A stretch of DNA of 64,000 nucleotides from Sanderia malayensis (GCA_013076295.1 RQOL01000792.1:1-64000); one strand, 5' to 3'; counted from the first letter of the stretch, positions 50,901 through 63,983 are shown. Numbers and translations: made by a program. The notes: generated by a model from the letters alone, not told the origin.

Positions 50901-53610
50901 TGTATTTCAATTAGTTTCAACTGTAAAAGCGTAGATTAATGTGCAATTAGTGTGAAAGAATGTTATAATCACTGAAAACAGGCAATTGCATGTGTATTTC
51001 ACTTAGTTTCAACTGTAATAACGTGGATTTATGTGCAATTAGTCTGAACGAATGTTAATATAACTCAAAACAAATAATTCCATGTGTATTTTAATTAGTT
51101 TGCATTGTAATAACGTGAATTCATGTGGAAATAGTGTGAATAAATGTTAATATCACTGAAAACAAGCAAATGCATGTGTATTTCACTTAGTTTCAACTGT
51201 AATAACGTTAACTCATGTGCAAATAGTGTAAACGAATGTTAATATCACTGAAAATAAGCAAATGCACGTGTATTTCAATTAGTTTCGGCTGCAAAAACGT
51301 GAATTCATATGCAATTAGCGTGAACGAATGCTAATATCACTCCAAACAAGTAATTGCATGTGTACTTTACTTAGTTTCGGCTGTAATAACGTTAATTCAT
51401 GTGCAAATAGTGTGAACGAATGTTAATATCACTGAAAACAAGCAAATGCATGTGTATTTCAATTAGTTTCAACTGTAATAGCGTGGATTCGTGTGCAATA
51501 AGTGTGAACGAATATTAATATCACTCAAAACAAGAGCTTCCATGTGTATTTTACTTAATTTGCACTGTATTAACGTGAAGTCATGTGCAATTAGTGTCAA
51601 CGAATGTTAATATCACTAAAAACAAGCCACGGCATGTGTATTTGCCTTAATTTCAACTACAATAACGTGGATTCGTGTGGAAATAGTGTGAACGAAGGTA
51701 ATCTCACTGAAAAGAAACAAATCCATGTGCATTTCACTTAGTTTCAACTGTAATAACGTGAATCCATGGGCAATTAGTGTCAACCAATTTTAATATCACT
51801 GAAAACAAGCACATGCATGTGTATTTCACTTAGTTTCAACTGCAATAACGTGAATTCATTTGCAATTAGTGTTAACGAATGTAAATATCACTGAGAACAA
51901 GTAATTGCATGTGTATTTTATTTAGTTTGCACTGTACTAACGTGATGTCATGTGCAATTAGTGTCAACGAATGTTAATATCACTGAAAACAAGCCAATGC
52001 ATGTGTATTTGACTTAATTTCAACTACAATAACGTGCATTGATATGGAAATAGTGTGAACGAAGGTAATCTCATTGAAAACAAGCAAATCCATCTGTATT
52101 TCACTTAGTTTCAACTGTAATATCGTGGATTTATGTGCAATTAGTGTAGACGAATGTTAATATCACTGAAAACAAGCATATGCTTGTGTATTTCACTTAG
52201 ATTCAGCTGTAATAACGTGAATCCATGGGCAATTAGTGTCAACCAATTTTAATATCACTGAAAACAAGCACATGCATGTGTATTTCACTTAGTTTCAACT
52301 GCAATAACGTGGATTCATGTGCAATTAGCGTGAACGAATGTTAATATGACTCAAAACAAAAAATTGCATGTGTACTTTACTTAGTTTCAGCTGTAATAAC
52401 GTTAATTCGTGTGCAAATAGTGTGAACGAATGTTAATATCACTGAAAACAAGCAAATGCATGTGTATTTTATTTAGTTTGCACTGTACTAACGTGAAGGC
52501 ATGTGCAATTAGTGTCAACGAATGTTAATATCACTGAAAACAAGCCAATCCATGTGTATTTTACTTAGTTTCAGCCATAATATTGGGATTTGATGTGCCA
52601 GTAGTGTGAACGAAAATTGATATCACTGAAAAAAAAAAATGCATGTGTATTTTACTTAGTTCCAACTGCAATAACGTGAATTCAAGAGCAGTTAGTGTGA
52701 ACGAATGTTAATATCACTGAAAACAGGCAGATGCATGTGTATTTCACTTAGTTTCAACTGTAATAACGTGGATTTATGTGCAATTAGTGTGAACAAATGT
52801 TAATATAACTCAAAACAAGCACATGCATGTGTATTTCACTTAGTTTCAACTGCAATAACGTGGATTCATGTGCAATTAGCGTGAACGAATGTTAATATCA
52901 CTCAAAACAAAAAATTGCATGGGTACTTTACTTAGTTTCAGCTGTAATAACGTAAATTCATGTGCAAATAGTGTGAACGAATGTTAATATCACTGAAAAC
53001 AAGCAAATGCATGTTTATTTCCATTAGTTTCAACTGTAATAGCGTGGATTCGGGTGCAATTAGTGTGAACGAATGTTAATATCACTCAAAACAAGAACTT
53101 CCATGTGTATTTTACTTAGTTTCAGCCATAATATTGGGATTTCATCTGCCAGTAGTGTGAACGAAAATTGATATCACTGAAAAGAAAAAAATGCATGTGT
53201 ATTTTACTTAGTTCCAACTGCAATAACGTGAATTAAAGTGCAGTTAGTGTGAACGAATGTTAATATCACTGAAAACAAACAAATGCGCGTGTATTTTTCT
53301 TAGTTTCAACTGTAATAACGTGAATTCATGTGCAAATAGTGTGAACGAATGTTAATATCACTGAAAGCAAGCTAATCCATGTGTATTTCAATTAGTTTCA
53401 ACTGTGAAAGCGTAGATTAATGTGCAATTAGTGTTAAGGAATGTTATAATCACTGAAAACAAGTAATTGCATGTGTATTTCACTTAGTTTCAGCTGTAAT
53501 AACGTGAATTCATGTGCAATTAGTGTGAATGAATGTTAATATCACTGAAAACAGGCAATTGCATGTGTATTTCACTTAGTTTCAACTGTAATAACGTGGA
53601 TTTATGTGCA
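44936..53610 (+). repeat. Block B, copy of block A without the 1931-bp duplication
   Basis: Starts abruptly at about 44,930-44,936, where an ACAAACAAATGCG tail is joined to a TGTATTATTCTTAG head; in block A the same head follows AAATAATTCC (32,795-32,806). It follows block A to about 53,610 and then diverges (AGGCAATTGC and AAATCATTCC forms). It carries single-base deletions not in A, for example GTGAATAAAGTG near 47,081, TGTATTTAATTAG near 47,783 and GCACTTACTAAC near 47,980. It also contains a patch at 51,760-51,852 that does not match A. Confidence 0.78.
51760..51852 (+). repeat. Probable gene-conversion patch of about one monomer
   Basis: Block B follows blocks A and C on both sides, but for about 93 bp it matches a different monomer 459 bp downstream (52,219-52,311). 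Shared marks are AATCCATGGGCAATTAG, GTCAACCAATTTTAATATC and CAAGCACATGCATG. A (from about 41,567) and C (from about 58,742) instead have GTTAATTCATGTGCAAATAG, GTGTAAACG and AAATAAGCAAATGC here. The A-to-B spacing is 10,193 bp on both sides, so the patch replaced sequence without changing length. Confidence 0.75.
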
Positions 53611-54769
53611 ATTAGTGTGAACAAATGTTAATATAACTCAAAACAAATCATTCCATGTGTATTTTTCTTAGTTTCAACTGTGATAACGTGAATTCATGTG
53701 CAAATAGTGTGAACGAATGTGAATATCACTGAAAGCAAGCTAATCCATGTGTATTTCAATTAGTTTCAACTGGAAAAGCGTAGATTAATGTGCAATTAGT
53801 GTGAAAGAATGTTATAATCACTGAAAACAAGTAATTGCATGTGTATTTTATTTAGTTTCAACTGTAATAACGTGAACTCATGTGCAATTAGTGTGAACGA
53901 ATGTTAATATCACTGAGAACAAGTAATTGCATGTGTATTTCACTTAGTTTCAACTGTAATAACGTGGATTTATGTGCAATTAGTGTAGACGAATGTTAAA
54001 ATCACTGAAAACAAGCACATGCATGTGTATTTCACTTAGTTTCAACTGCAATAACGTGGATTCAAGTGCAATTAGCGTGAACGAATGTTAATATTACTCA
54101 AAACAAAATATTGCATGTGTACTTTACTTAGTTTCAGCTGTAATAACGTAAATTCATGTGCAAATAGTGTGAATGAATGTTAATATCACTGAAAACAAGC
54201 AAATGCATGTTTATTTCAATTAGTTTCAACTGTAATAGCGAGGATTCGTGTGCAATTAGTGTGAACGAATGTTAATATCACTCAAAACAAGAACTTCCAT
54301 GTGTATTTTACATAGTTTCAGCCATAATATTGGGATTTCATCTGCCAGTAGTGTGAACGAAAATTGATATCACTGAAAAGAAAAAAATGCATGTGTATTT
54401 TACTTAGTTCCAACTGCAATAACGTGAATTAAAGTGCAGTTAGTGTGAACGAATGTTAATATCACTGAAAACAAACAAATGCGCGTGTATTTTTCTTAGT
54501 TTCAACTGTAATAACGTGAATTCATGTGCAAATAGTGTGAACGAATGTTAATATCACTGAAAGCAAGCTAATCTATGTGTATTTCAATTAGTTTCAACTG
54601 TGAAAGCGTAGATTAATGTGCAATTAGTGTGAAAGAATGTTATAATCACTGAAAACAAGTAATTGCATGTGTATTTTATTTAGTTTCAGCTGTAATAACG
54701 TGAATTCATGTGCAATTAGTGTGAACGAATCTTAATATCACTGAAAACAGGCAAATGCATGTGTATTTC

Positions 54770-54875
54770 ACTTAGTTTCAACTACAATAACGTGAATTCA
54801 TATGCAATTAGTGTGAACGAATGTTAATATCACTGAAAACAAGCAAATGCATGTGTATTTCAATTAGTTTCGCCT
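54770..54875 (+). repeat. Fused monomer marking a one-monomer deletion
   Basis: The stretch reads CACTTAGTTTCAACTACAAT, then GTGAATTCATATGCAATTAG, then TTCGCCTGC. At the matching place in the next copy (61,745-61,945) there are two more typical monomers, one ending AAATAATTCC and one with TTTGCATTGTAATAACG and ATGTGGAAATAG. The result is a spacing change from 6982 to 7074 bp. The ACTACAAT and CATATGC marks fit neither parent monomer, so the join may have involved a third monomer. Confidence 0.6.
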
Positions 54876-57800
54876 GCAAAAACGTGAATACATTTGCAAT
54901 TAGTGTGAACGAATGTTAATATCATTGAAAACAATTAATTGCATGTGTATTTTATTTAGTTTGCACTGTACTAACATGAAGTCATGTGCAATTAGTGTCA
55001 ACGAATGTTAATATCACTGAAAAAAAGCAAATGCATGTGTATTTGACTTAATTTCAACTACAATAACGTGAATTCATGTGGAAATAGTGTGAACGAAGGT
55101 AATCTCACTGAAAACAAGCAAACCCATGTGTATTTCACTTAGTTTCAACTGTAATAACGTTAATTCATGTGCAAATAGTGTGAACGAATTTTAATATCAC
55201 TGAAAACAAGCCAATGGATGTGTATTTGACTTAATTTCAACTACAATAAGGTGGGTTCATGTGGAAATAGTGTGAACGAAGGTAATCTCACTGAAAACAA
55301 GCAAACCCATGTGTATTTCACTTAGTTTCAACTGTAATAACGTTAATTCATGTGCAAATAGTGTGAACGAATGTTAATATCACTGAAAACAAGCCAATGG
55401 ATGTGTATTTGACTTAATTTCAACTACAATAACGTGGATTCATGTGGAAATAGTGTGAACGAAGGTAATCTCACTGAAAACAAGCTAATCCATGTGCATT
55501 TCACTTAGTTTCAACTGTAATAACTTTAATTCATGTGCAAATAGTGTAAACGAATGTTAATATCACTGAAAATAAGCAAATGCATGCGTGTTTCAATTAG
55601 TTTCGGCTGCAAAAACGTGAATTCAAGTGCAGTTAGTGTGAACGAATGTTAATATCACTGAAAACAAACAAATGCGCGTGTATTTTTCTTAGTTTCAACT
55701 GTAATAACGTGAATTCATGTGCAAATAGTGTGAACGAATGTTAATATCACTGAAAGCAAGCTAATCCATGTGTATTTCAATTAGTTTCAACTGTGAAAGC
55801 GTAGATTAATGTGCAATTAGTGTGAAAGAATGTTATAATCACTGAAAACAAGTAATTCCATGTGTATTTTATTTAGTTTCAGCGTTAATAACGTGAATTC
55901 ATGTGCAAATAGTGTGAAAAAATGTTAATATCACTGAAAACAAGCAAATGCATGTGTATTTCAATTAGTTTCGGCTGCAAAAACGTGAATACATTTGCAA
56001 TTAGTGTGAACGAATGTTAATATCATTGAAAACAATTAATTGCATGTGTATTTTATTTAGTTTGCACTGTACTAACGTGAAGTCATGTGCAATTAGTGTC
56101 AACGAATGTTAATATCACTGAAAATAAGCCAATGCATGTGTATTTGACTTAATTTCAACTACAATAACGTGGATTCATGTGGAAATAGTGTGAACGAAGG
56201 TAATCTCACTGAAAACAAGCAAACCCATGTGTATTTCACTTAGTTTCAACTGTAATAACGTTAATTCATGTGCAAACAGTGTGAACGAATGTTAATATCA
56301 CTGAAAACAAGCCAATGGATGTGTATTTGACTTAATTTCAACTACAATAAAGTGGGTTCATGTGGAAATAGTGTGAACGACGGTAATCTCACTGAAAACA
56401 AGCAAACCCATGTGTATTTCACTTAGTTTCAACTGTAATAACTTTAACTCATGTGCAAATAGTGAAAACGAATGTTAATGTCACTGAAAATAAGCAAATG
56501 CATGTGTATTTGACTTAATTTCAACTACAATAACGTGGATTCATGTGGAAATAGTGTGAACGAAGGTAATCTCACTGAAAACAAGCAAACCCATGTGTAT
56601 TTCACTTAGTTTCAACTGTAATAACCTTAATTCATGTGCAAATAGTGTGAACGAATGTTAATATCACTGAAAACAAGCCAATGGATGTGTATTTGACTTA
56701 ATTTCAACTACAATAACGTGGATTCATGTGGAAATAGTGTGAACGAAGGTAATCTCACTGAAAACAAGCTAATCCATGTGCATTTCACTTAGTTTCAACT
56801 GTAATAACGTTAATTCATGTGCAAATAGTGTAAACGAATGTTAATATCACTGAAAATAAGCAAATGCATGCGTGTTTCAATTAGTTTCGGCTGCAAAAAC
56901 GTGAATTCAAGTGCAGTTAGTGTGAACGAATGTTAATATCACTGAAAACAAACAAATGCGCGTGTATTTTTCTTAGTTTCAACTGTAATAACGTGAATTC
57001 ATGTGCAAATAGTGTGAACGAATGTTAATATCACTGAAAGCAAGCTAATCCATGTGTACTTCAATTAGTTTCAACTGTGAAAGCGTAGATTAATGTGCAA
57101 TTAGTGTGAAAGAATGTTATAATCACTGAAAACAAGTAACTCCATGTGTATTTTATTTAGTTTCAGCTGTAATAACGTGAATTCATGTGCAAATAGTGTG
57201 AACGAATGTTAATATCACTGAAAACAGGCAAATGCATGTGTATTTCACTTAGTTTCAACTGTAATAACGTGGATTTATGTGCAATTAGTGTGAACAAATG
57301 TTAATATAACTCAAAACAAATAATTCCGTGTGTATTTTAATTAGTTTGCATTGTAATAACGTGAATTCATGTGGAAATAGTGTGAACAAATGTTAATATC
57401 ACTGAAAACAAGCAAATGCATGTGTATTTCAATTAGTTTCGGCGGCAAAAACGTGAATACATTTGCAATTAGTGTGAACGAATGTTAATATCACTGAAAA
57501 CAATTAGTTGCATGTGTATTTTATTTAGTTTGCACTGTACTAACGTGAAGTCATGTGCAATTAGTGTCAACGAATGTTAATATCACTGAAAATAAGCCAA
57601 TGCATGTGTATTTGACTTAATTTCAACTGTAATAACGTGGATTCATGTGGAAATAGTGTGAACGAATGTTAATATCACTGAAAATAAGCAAATGCATGCG
57701 TGTTTCAATTAGTTTCGGCTGCAAAAACGTGAATTCAAGTGCAGTTAGTGTGAACGAATGTTAATATCACTGAAAACAAACAAATGCGCGTGTATTTTTC

Positions 57801-60800
57801 TTAGTTTCAACTGTAATAACGTGAATTCATGTGCAAATAGTGTGAACGATTGTTAATATCACTGAAAGCAAGCTAATCCATGTGTCTTTCAATTAGTTTC
57901 AACTGTAAAAGCGTAGATTAATGTGCAATTAGTGTGAAAGAATGTTATAATCACTGAAAACAGGCAATTGCATGTGTATTTCACTTAGTTTCAACTGTAA
58001 TAACGTGGATTTATGTGCAATTAGTCTGAACGAATGTTAATATAACTCAAAACAAATAATTCCATGTGTATTTTAATTAGTTTGCATTGTAATAACGTGA
58101 ATTCATGTGGAAATAGTGTGAATAAATGTTAATATCACTGAAAACAAGCAAATGCATGTGTATTTCACTTAGTTTCAACTGTAATAACGTTAACTCATGT
58201 GCAAATAGTGTAAACGAATGTTAATATCACTGAAAATAAGCAAATGCACGTGTATTTCAATTAGTTTCGGCTGCAAAAACGTGAATTCATATGCAATTAG
58301 CGTGAACGAATGCTAATATCACTCCAAACAAGTAATTGCATGTGTACTTTACTTAGTTTCGGCTGTAATAACGTTAATTCATGTGCAAATAGTGTGAACG
58401 AATGTTAATATCACTGAAAACAAGCAAATGCATGTGTATTTCAATTAGTTTCAACTGTAATAGCGTGGATTCGTGTGCAATAAGTGTGAACGAATATTAA
58501 TATCACTCAAAACAAGAACTTCCATGTGTATTTTACTTAATTTGCACTGTATTAACGTGAAGTCATGTGCAATTAGTGTCAACGAATGTTAATATCACTA
58601 AAAACAAGCCACGGCATGTGTATTTGCCTTAATTTCAACTACAATAACGTGGATTCGTGTGGAAATAGTGTGAACGAAGGTAATCTCACTGAAAAGAAGC
58701 AAATCCATGTGCATTTAACTTAGTTTCAACTGTAATAACGTTAATTCATGTGCAAATAGTGTAAACGAATGTTAATATCACTGAAAATAAGCAAATGCAT
58801 GTGTGTTTCAATTAGTTTCGGCTGCAAAAACGTGAATTCATTTGCAATTAGTGTGAACGAATGTAAATATCACTGAGAACAAGTAATTGCATGTGTATTT
58901 TATTTAGTTTGCACTGTACTAACGTGATGTCATGTGCAATTAGTGTCAACGAATGTTAATATCACTGAAAACAAGCCAATGCATGTGTATTTGACTTAAT
59001 TTCAACTACAATAACGTGCATTGATATGGAAATAGTGTGAACGAAGGTAATCTCATTGAAAACAAGCAAATCCATCTGTATTTCACTTAGTTTCAACTGT
59101 AATATCGTGGATTTATGTGCAATTAGTGTAGACGAATGTTAATATCACTGAAAACAAGCATATGCTTGTGTATTTCACTTAGATTCAGCTGTAATAACGT
59201 GAATCCATGGGCAATTAGTGTCAACCAATTTTAATATCACTGAAAACAAGCACATGCATGTGTATTTCACTTAGTTTCAACTGCAATAACGTGGATTCAT
59301 GTGCAATTAGCGTGAACGAATGTTAAAATGACTCAAAACAAAAAATTGCATGTGTACTTTACTTAGTTTCAGCTGTAATAACGTTAATTCGTGTGCAAAT
59401 AGTGTGAACAAATGTTAATATCACTGAAAACAAGCAAATGCATGTGTATTTTATTTAGTTTGCACTGTACTAACGTGAAGGCATGTGCAATTAGTGTCAA
59501 CGAATGTTAATATCACTGAAAACAAGCCAATCCATGTGTATTTTACTTAGTTTCAGCCATAATATTGGGATTTGATGTGCCAGTAGTGTGAACGAAAATT
59601 GATATCACTGAAAAAAAAAAATGCATGTGTATTTTACTTAGTTCCAACTGCAATAACGTGAATTCAAGAGCAGTTAGTGTGAACGAATGTTAATATCACT
59701 GAAAACAGGCAAATGCATGTGTATTTCACTTAGTTTCAACTGTAATAACGTGGATTTATGTGCAATTAGTGTGAACAAATGTTAATATAACTCAAAACAA
59801 GCACATGCATGTGTATTTCACTTAGTTTCAACTGCAATAACGTGGATTCATGTGCAATTAGCGTGAACGAATGTTAATATCACTCAAAACAAAAAATTGC
59901 ATGGGTACTTTACTTAGTTTCAGCTGTAATAACGTAAATTCATGTGCAAATAGTGTGAACGAATGTTAATATCACTGAAAACAAGCAAATGCATGTTTAT
60001 TTCCATTAGTTTCAACTGTAATAGCGTGGATTCGGGTGCAATTAGTGTGAACGAATGTTAATATCACTCAAAACAAGAACTTCCATGTGTATTTTACTTA
60101 GTTTCAGCCATAAGATTGGGATTTCATCTGCCAGTAGTGTGAACGAAAATTGATATCACTGAAAAGAAAAAAATGCATGTGTATTTTACTTAGTTCCAAC
60201 TGCAATAACGTGAATTAAAGTGCAGTTAGTGTGAACGAATGTTAATATCACTGAAAACAAACAAATGCGCGTGTATTTTTCTTAGTTTCAACTGTAATAA
60301 CGTGAATTCATGTGCAAATAGTGTGAACGAATGTTAATATCACTGAAAGCAAGCTAATCCATGTGTATTTCAATTAGTTTCAACTGTGAAAGCGTAGATT
60401 AATGTGCAATTAGTGTTAAGGAATGTTATAATCACTGAAAACAAGTAATTGCATGTGTATTTCACTTAGTTTCAGCTGTAATAACGTGAAATCATGTGCA
60501 ATTAGTGTGAACGAATGTTAATATCACTGAAAACAGGCAAATGCATGTGTATTTCACTTAGTTTCAACTGTAATAACGTGGATTTATGTGCAATTAGTGT
60601 GAACAAATGTTAATATAACTCAAAACAATTCATTCCATGTGTATTTTTCTTAGTTTCAACTGTGATAACGTGAATTCATGTGCAAATAGTGTGAACGAAT
60701 GTGAATATCACTAAAAGCAAGCTAATCCATGTGTATTTCAATTAGTTTCAACTGGAAAAGCGTAGATTAATGTGCAATTAGTGTGAAAGAATGTTATAAT

Positions 60801-62785
60801 CACTGAAAACAAGTAATTGCATGTGTATTTTATTTAGTTTCAACTGTAATAACGTGAACTCATGTGCAATTAGTGTGAACGAATGTTAATATCACTGAGA
60901 ACAAGTAATTGCATGTGTATTTCACTTAGTTTCAACTGTAATAACGTGGATTTCTGTGCAATTAGTGTAGACGAATGTTAACATCACTGAAAACAAGCAC
61001 ATGCATGTGTATTTCACTTAGTTTCAACTGCAATAACATGGATTCAAGTGCAATTAGCGTGAACGAATATTAATATTACTCAAAACAAAAAATTGCATGT
61101 GTACTTTACTTAGTTTCAGCTGTAATAACGTAAATTCATGTGCAAATAGTGTGAATGAATGTTAATATCACTGAAAACAAGCAAATGCATGTTTATTTCA
61201 ATTAGTTTCAACTGTAATAGCGAGGATTCGTGTGCAATTAGTGTGAACGAATGTTAATATCACTCAAAACAAGAACTTCCATGTGTATTTTACATAGTTT
61301 CAGCCATAATATTGGGATTTCATCTGCCAGTAGTGTGAACGAAAATTGATATCACTGAAAAGAAAAAAATGCATGTGTATTTTACTTAGTTCCAACTGCA
61401 ATAACGTGAATTAAAGTGCAGTTAGTGTGAACGAATGTTAATATCACTGAAAACAAACAAATGCGCGTGTATTTTTCTTAGTTTCAACTGTAATAACGTG
61501 AATTCATGTGCAAATAGTGTGAACGAATGTTAATATCACTGAAAGCAAGCTAATCCATGTGTATTTCAATTAGTTTCAACTGTGAAAGCGTAGATTAATG
61601 TGCAATTAGTGTGAAAGAATGTTATAATCACTGAAAACAAGTAATTGCATGTGTATTTTATTTAGTTTCAGCTGTAATAACGTGAATTCATGTGCAATTA
61701 GTGTGAACGAATCTTAATATCACTGAAAACAGACAAATGCATGTGTATTTCACTTAGTTTCAACTGTAATAACGTGGATTTATGTGCAATTAGTGTAAAC
61801 AAATGTTAATATAACTCAAAACAAATAATTCCATGTGTATTTTAATTAGTTTGCATTGTAATAACGTGAATTCATGTGGAAATAGTGTGAACAAATGTTA
61901 ATATCACTGAAAACAAGCAAATGCATGTGTATTTCAATTAGTTTCGCCTGCAAAAACGTGAATACATTTGCAATTAGTGTGAACGAATGTTAATATCATT
62001 GAAAACAATTAATTGCAAGTGTATTTTATTTAGTTTGCACTGTACTAACGTGAAGTCATGTGCAATTAGTGTCAACGAATGTTAATATCACTGAAAATAA
62101 GCCAATGCATGTGTATTTGACTTAATTTCAACTACAATAACGTGGATTCATGTGGAAATAGTGTGAACGAAGGTAATCTCACTGAAAACAAGCAAACCCA
62201 TGTGTATTTCACTTAGTTTCAACTGTAATAACGTTAATTCATGTGCAAATAGTGTGAACGAATGTTAATATCACTGAAAACAAGCCAATGGATGTGTATT
62301 TGACTTAATTTCAACTACAATAAAGTGGGTTCATGTGGAAATAGTGTGAACGAAGGTAATCTCACTGAAAACAAGCAAACCCATGTGTATTTCACTTAGT
62401 TTCAACTGTAATAACGTTAACTCATGTGCAAATAGTGAAAACGAATGTTAATGTCACTGAAAATAAGCAAATGCATGTGTATTTGACTTAATTTCAACTA
62501 CAATAACGTGGATTCGTGTGCAATTAATGTGAACGAATGTTAATATCACTGAAAGCAAGCTAATCCATGTGTATTTCAATTAGTTTCAACTGTAAAAGCG
62601 TAGATTAATGTGCAATTAGTGTGAAAGAATGTTATAATCACTGAAAACAAGTAATTGCATATGTATTTTATTTAGTTTCAGCTGTAATAACGTGAATTCA
62701 TGTGCAATTAGTGTGAACGAATGTTAATATCACTGAAAACAGGCAAATGCATGTGTATTTCACTTAGTTTCAACTGTAATAACGT

Positions 62786-62824
62786 GAGGTGCATTTAATA
62801 ACATGCATTTACATGTATTAACGT
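62786..62824 (+). repeat. 39-bp insertion inside a monomer (copy 2)
   Basis: Same insertion as at 17,958-17,996 and in the same position of the monomer, with the same length. By eye it differs at two bases: GAGGTGC for GACGTGC at the start and GTATTAACG for GTAATAACG near the end. The following bases read TGATTC where copy 1 reads TAATTC. Its presence shows that the two flanking segments descend from one event. Confidence 0.85.
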
Positions 62825-63615
62825 TGATTCATGTGCAAATAGTGTAAACGAATGTTAATATCACTGAAAATAAGCAAATGCATGTGTGTTTCAATTAGTT
62901 TCGGCTGCAAAAACGTGAATTCATATGCAATTAGTGTGAACGAATGTTAATATCACTGGGAACAAGTAATTGCATGTGTATTTTATTTAGTTTGCACTGT
63001 ACTAACGTGATGTCATGTGCAATTATTGTCAATGAATGTTAATATCACTGAAAACAAGCCAATGCATGTGTATTTGACTTAATTTGAACTACAATAACGT
63101 GGATTCATATGGAAATAGTGTGAACGAAGGTAATCTCACTGAAAACAAGCAAATCCATGTGTATTTCCCTTAGTTTCAACTGTAATAACGTGGATTTATG
63201 TGCAATTAGTGTAGACGAATGTTAATATCACTGAAAACAAGCATATGCTTGTGTATTTCACTTAGATTCAGCTGTAATAACGTGAATTCATGGGCAATTA
63301 GTGTCAACCAATGTTAATATCACTGAAAACAAGCACATGCATGTGTATTTCACTTAGTTTCAACTGCAATAACGTGGATTCATGTGCAATTAGCGTGAAC
63401 GAATGTTAATATGACTCAAAACAAAAAATTGCATTTGTACTTTACTTAGTTTCAGCTGTAATAACGTTAATTCATGTGCAAATAGTGTGAACGAATGTTA
63501 ATATCACTGAAAACAAGCAAATGCATGTGTATTTCAATTAGTTTCAACTGTAATAGCGTGGATTCGTGTGCAATTAGTGTGAACGAATGTTAATATCACT
63601 CAAAACAAGAACTTC

Positions 63616-63983
63616 CATGTGTATTTTACTTAGTTTCAGCCATAATATTGGGATTTCATGTGCCAGTAGTGTGAACGAAAATTGATATCACTGAAAAGAA
63701 AAAAATACATGTGTATTTTACTTAGTTCCAACTGCAATAACGTGAATTCAAGTGCAGTTAGTGTGAACGAATGTTAATATCACTGAAAACAAACAAATGC
63801 GCGTGTATTTTTCTTAGTTTCAACTGTAATAACGTGAATTCATGTGCAAATAGTGTGAACGAATGTTAATATCACTGAAAGCAAGCTAATCCATGTGTAT
63901 TTCAATTAGTTTCAACTGTAAAAGCGTAGATTAATGTGCAATTAGTGTGAAAGAATGTTATAATCACTGAAAACAAAAAATTG
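63616..63983 (+). repeat. Exemplar of the recurring four-monomer cassette with the D type
   Basis: Four consecutive 92-bp monomers, starting at 63,616, 63,708, 63,800 and 63,892. First is the D-type monomer (CAGCCATAATATTGGGA, TGCCAGTAG, GAAAATTGATATC, A-rich tail). Second has TTCCAACTGCAATAACG and TCAAGTGCAGTTAG. Third has GCGCGTGTATTTTTCTTAG and CAAATAGTGTG. Fourth has CAATTAGTTTCAACTGTAAA and GCGTAGATTAATGTGC. A monomer ending AACAAGAACTTCC usually precedes it. This order recurs at most of the roughly 38 D-type positions, for example near 11,780, 15,464, 21,110, 42,930 and 53,125, and acts as the most conserved higher-order core of the array. At some sites (about 7,680, 11,350, 15,030, 17,610, 20,125) the second monomer instead continues with GTAGGAACGAATGTTG. 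Confidence 0.8.

Larger units (their letters stand above)
47890..61945 (+). repeat. Very long tandem duplication, 6982-bp unit (76 monomers)
   Basis: Copy 1 runs from about 47,890 to 54,870 and copy 2 from about 54,871 to 61,945. Landmarks 6982 bp apart are TTTCAGCGTTAATAACG (48,895 and 55,877), TTTCGGCGG (50,455 and 57,437), GAATGCTAATATC (51,326 and 58,308) and TGAAGGCATG (52,494 and 59,476). 76 x 92 is 6992. Nine 91-bp monomers plus a one-base-shorter A tract (about 52,626) account for the missing 10 bases. The TTTCGCCTGC variant at about 54,868 and 61,942 is 7074 bp apart (6982 + 92), because copy 1 ends in a fused monomer. A third copy starts at about 61,945 and stops at about 62,512. 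Confidence 0.85.
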
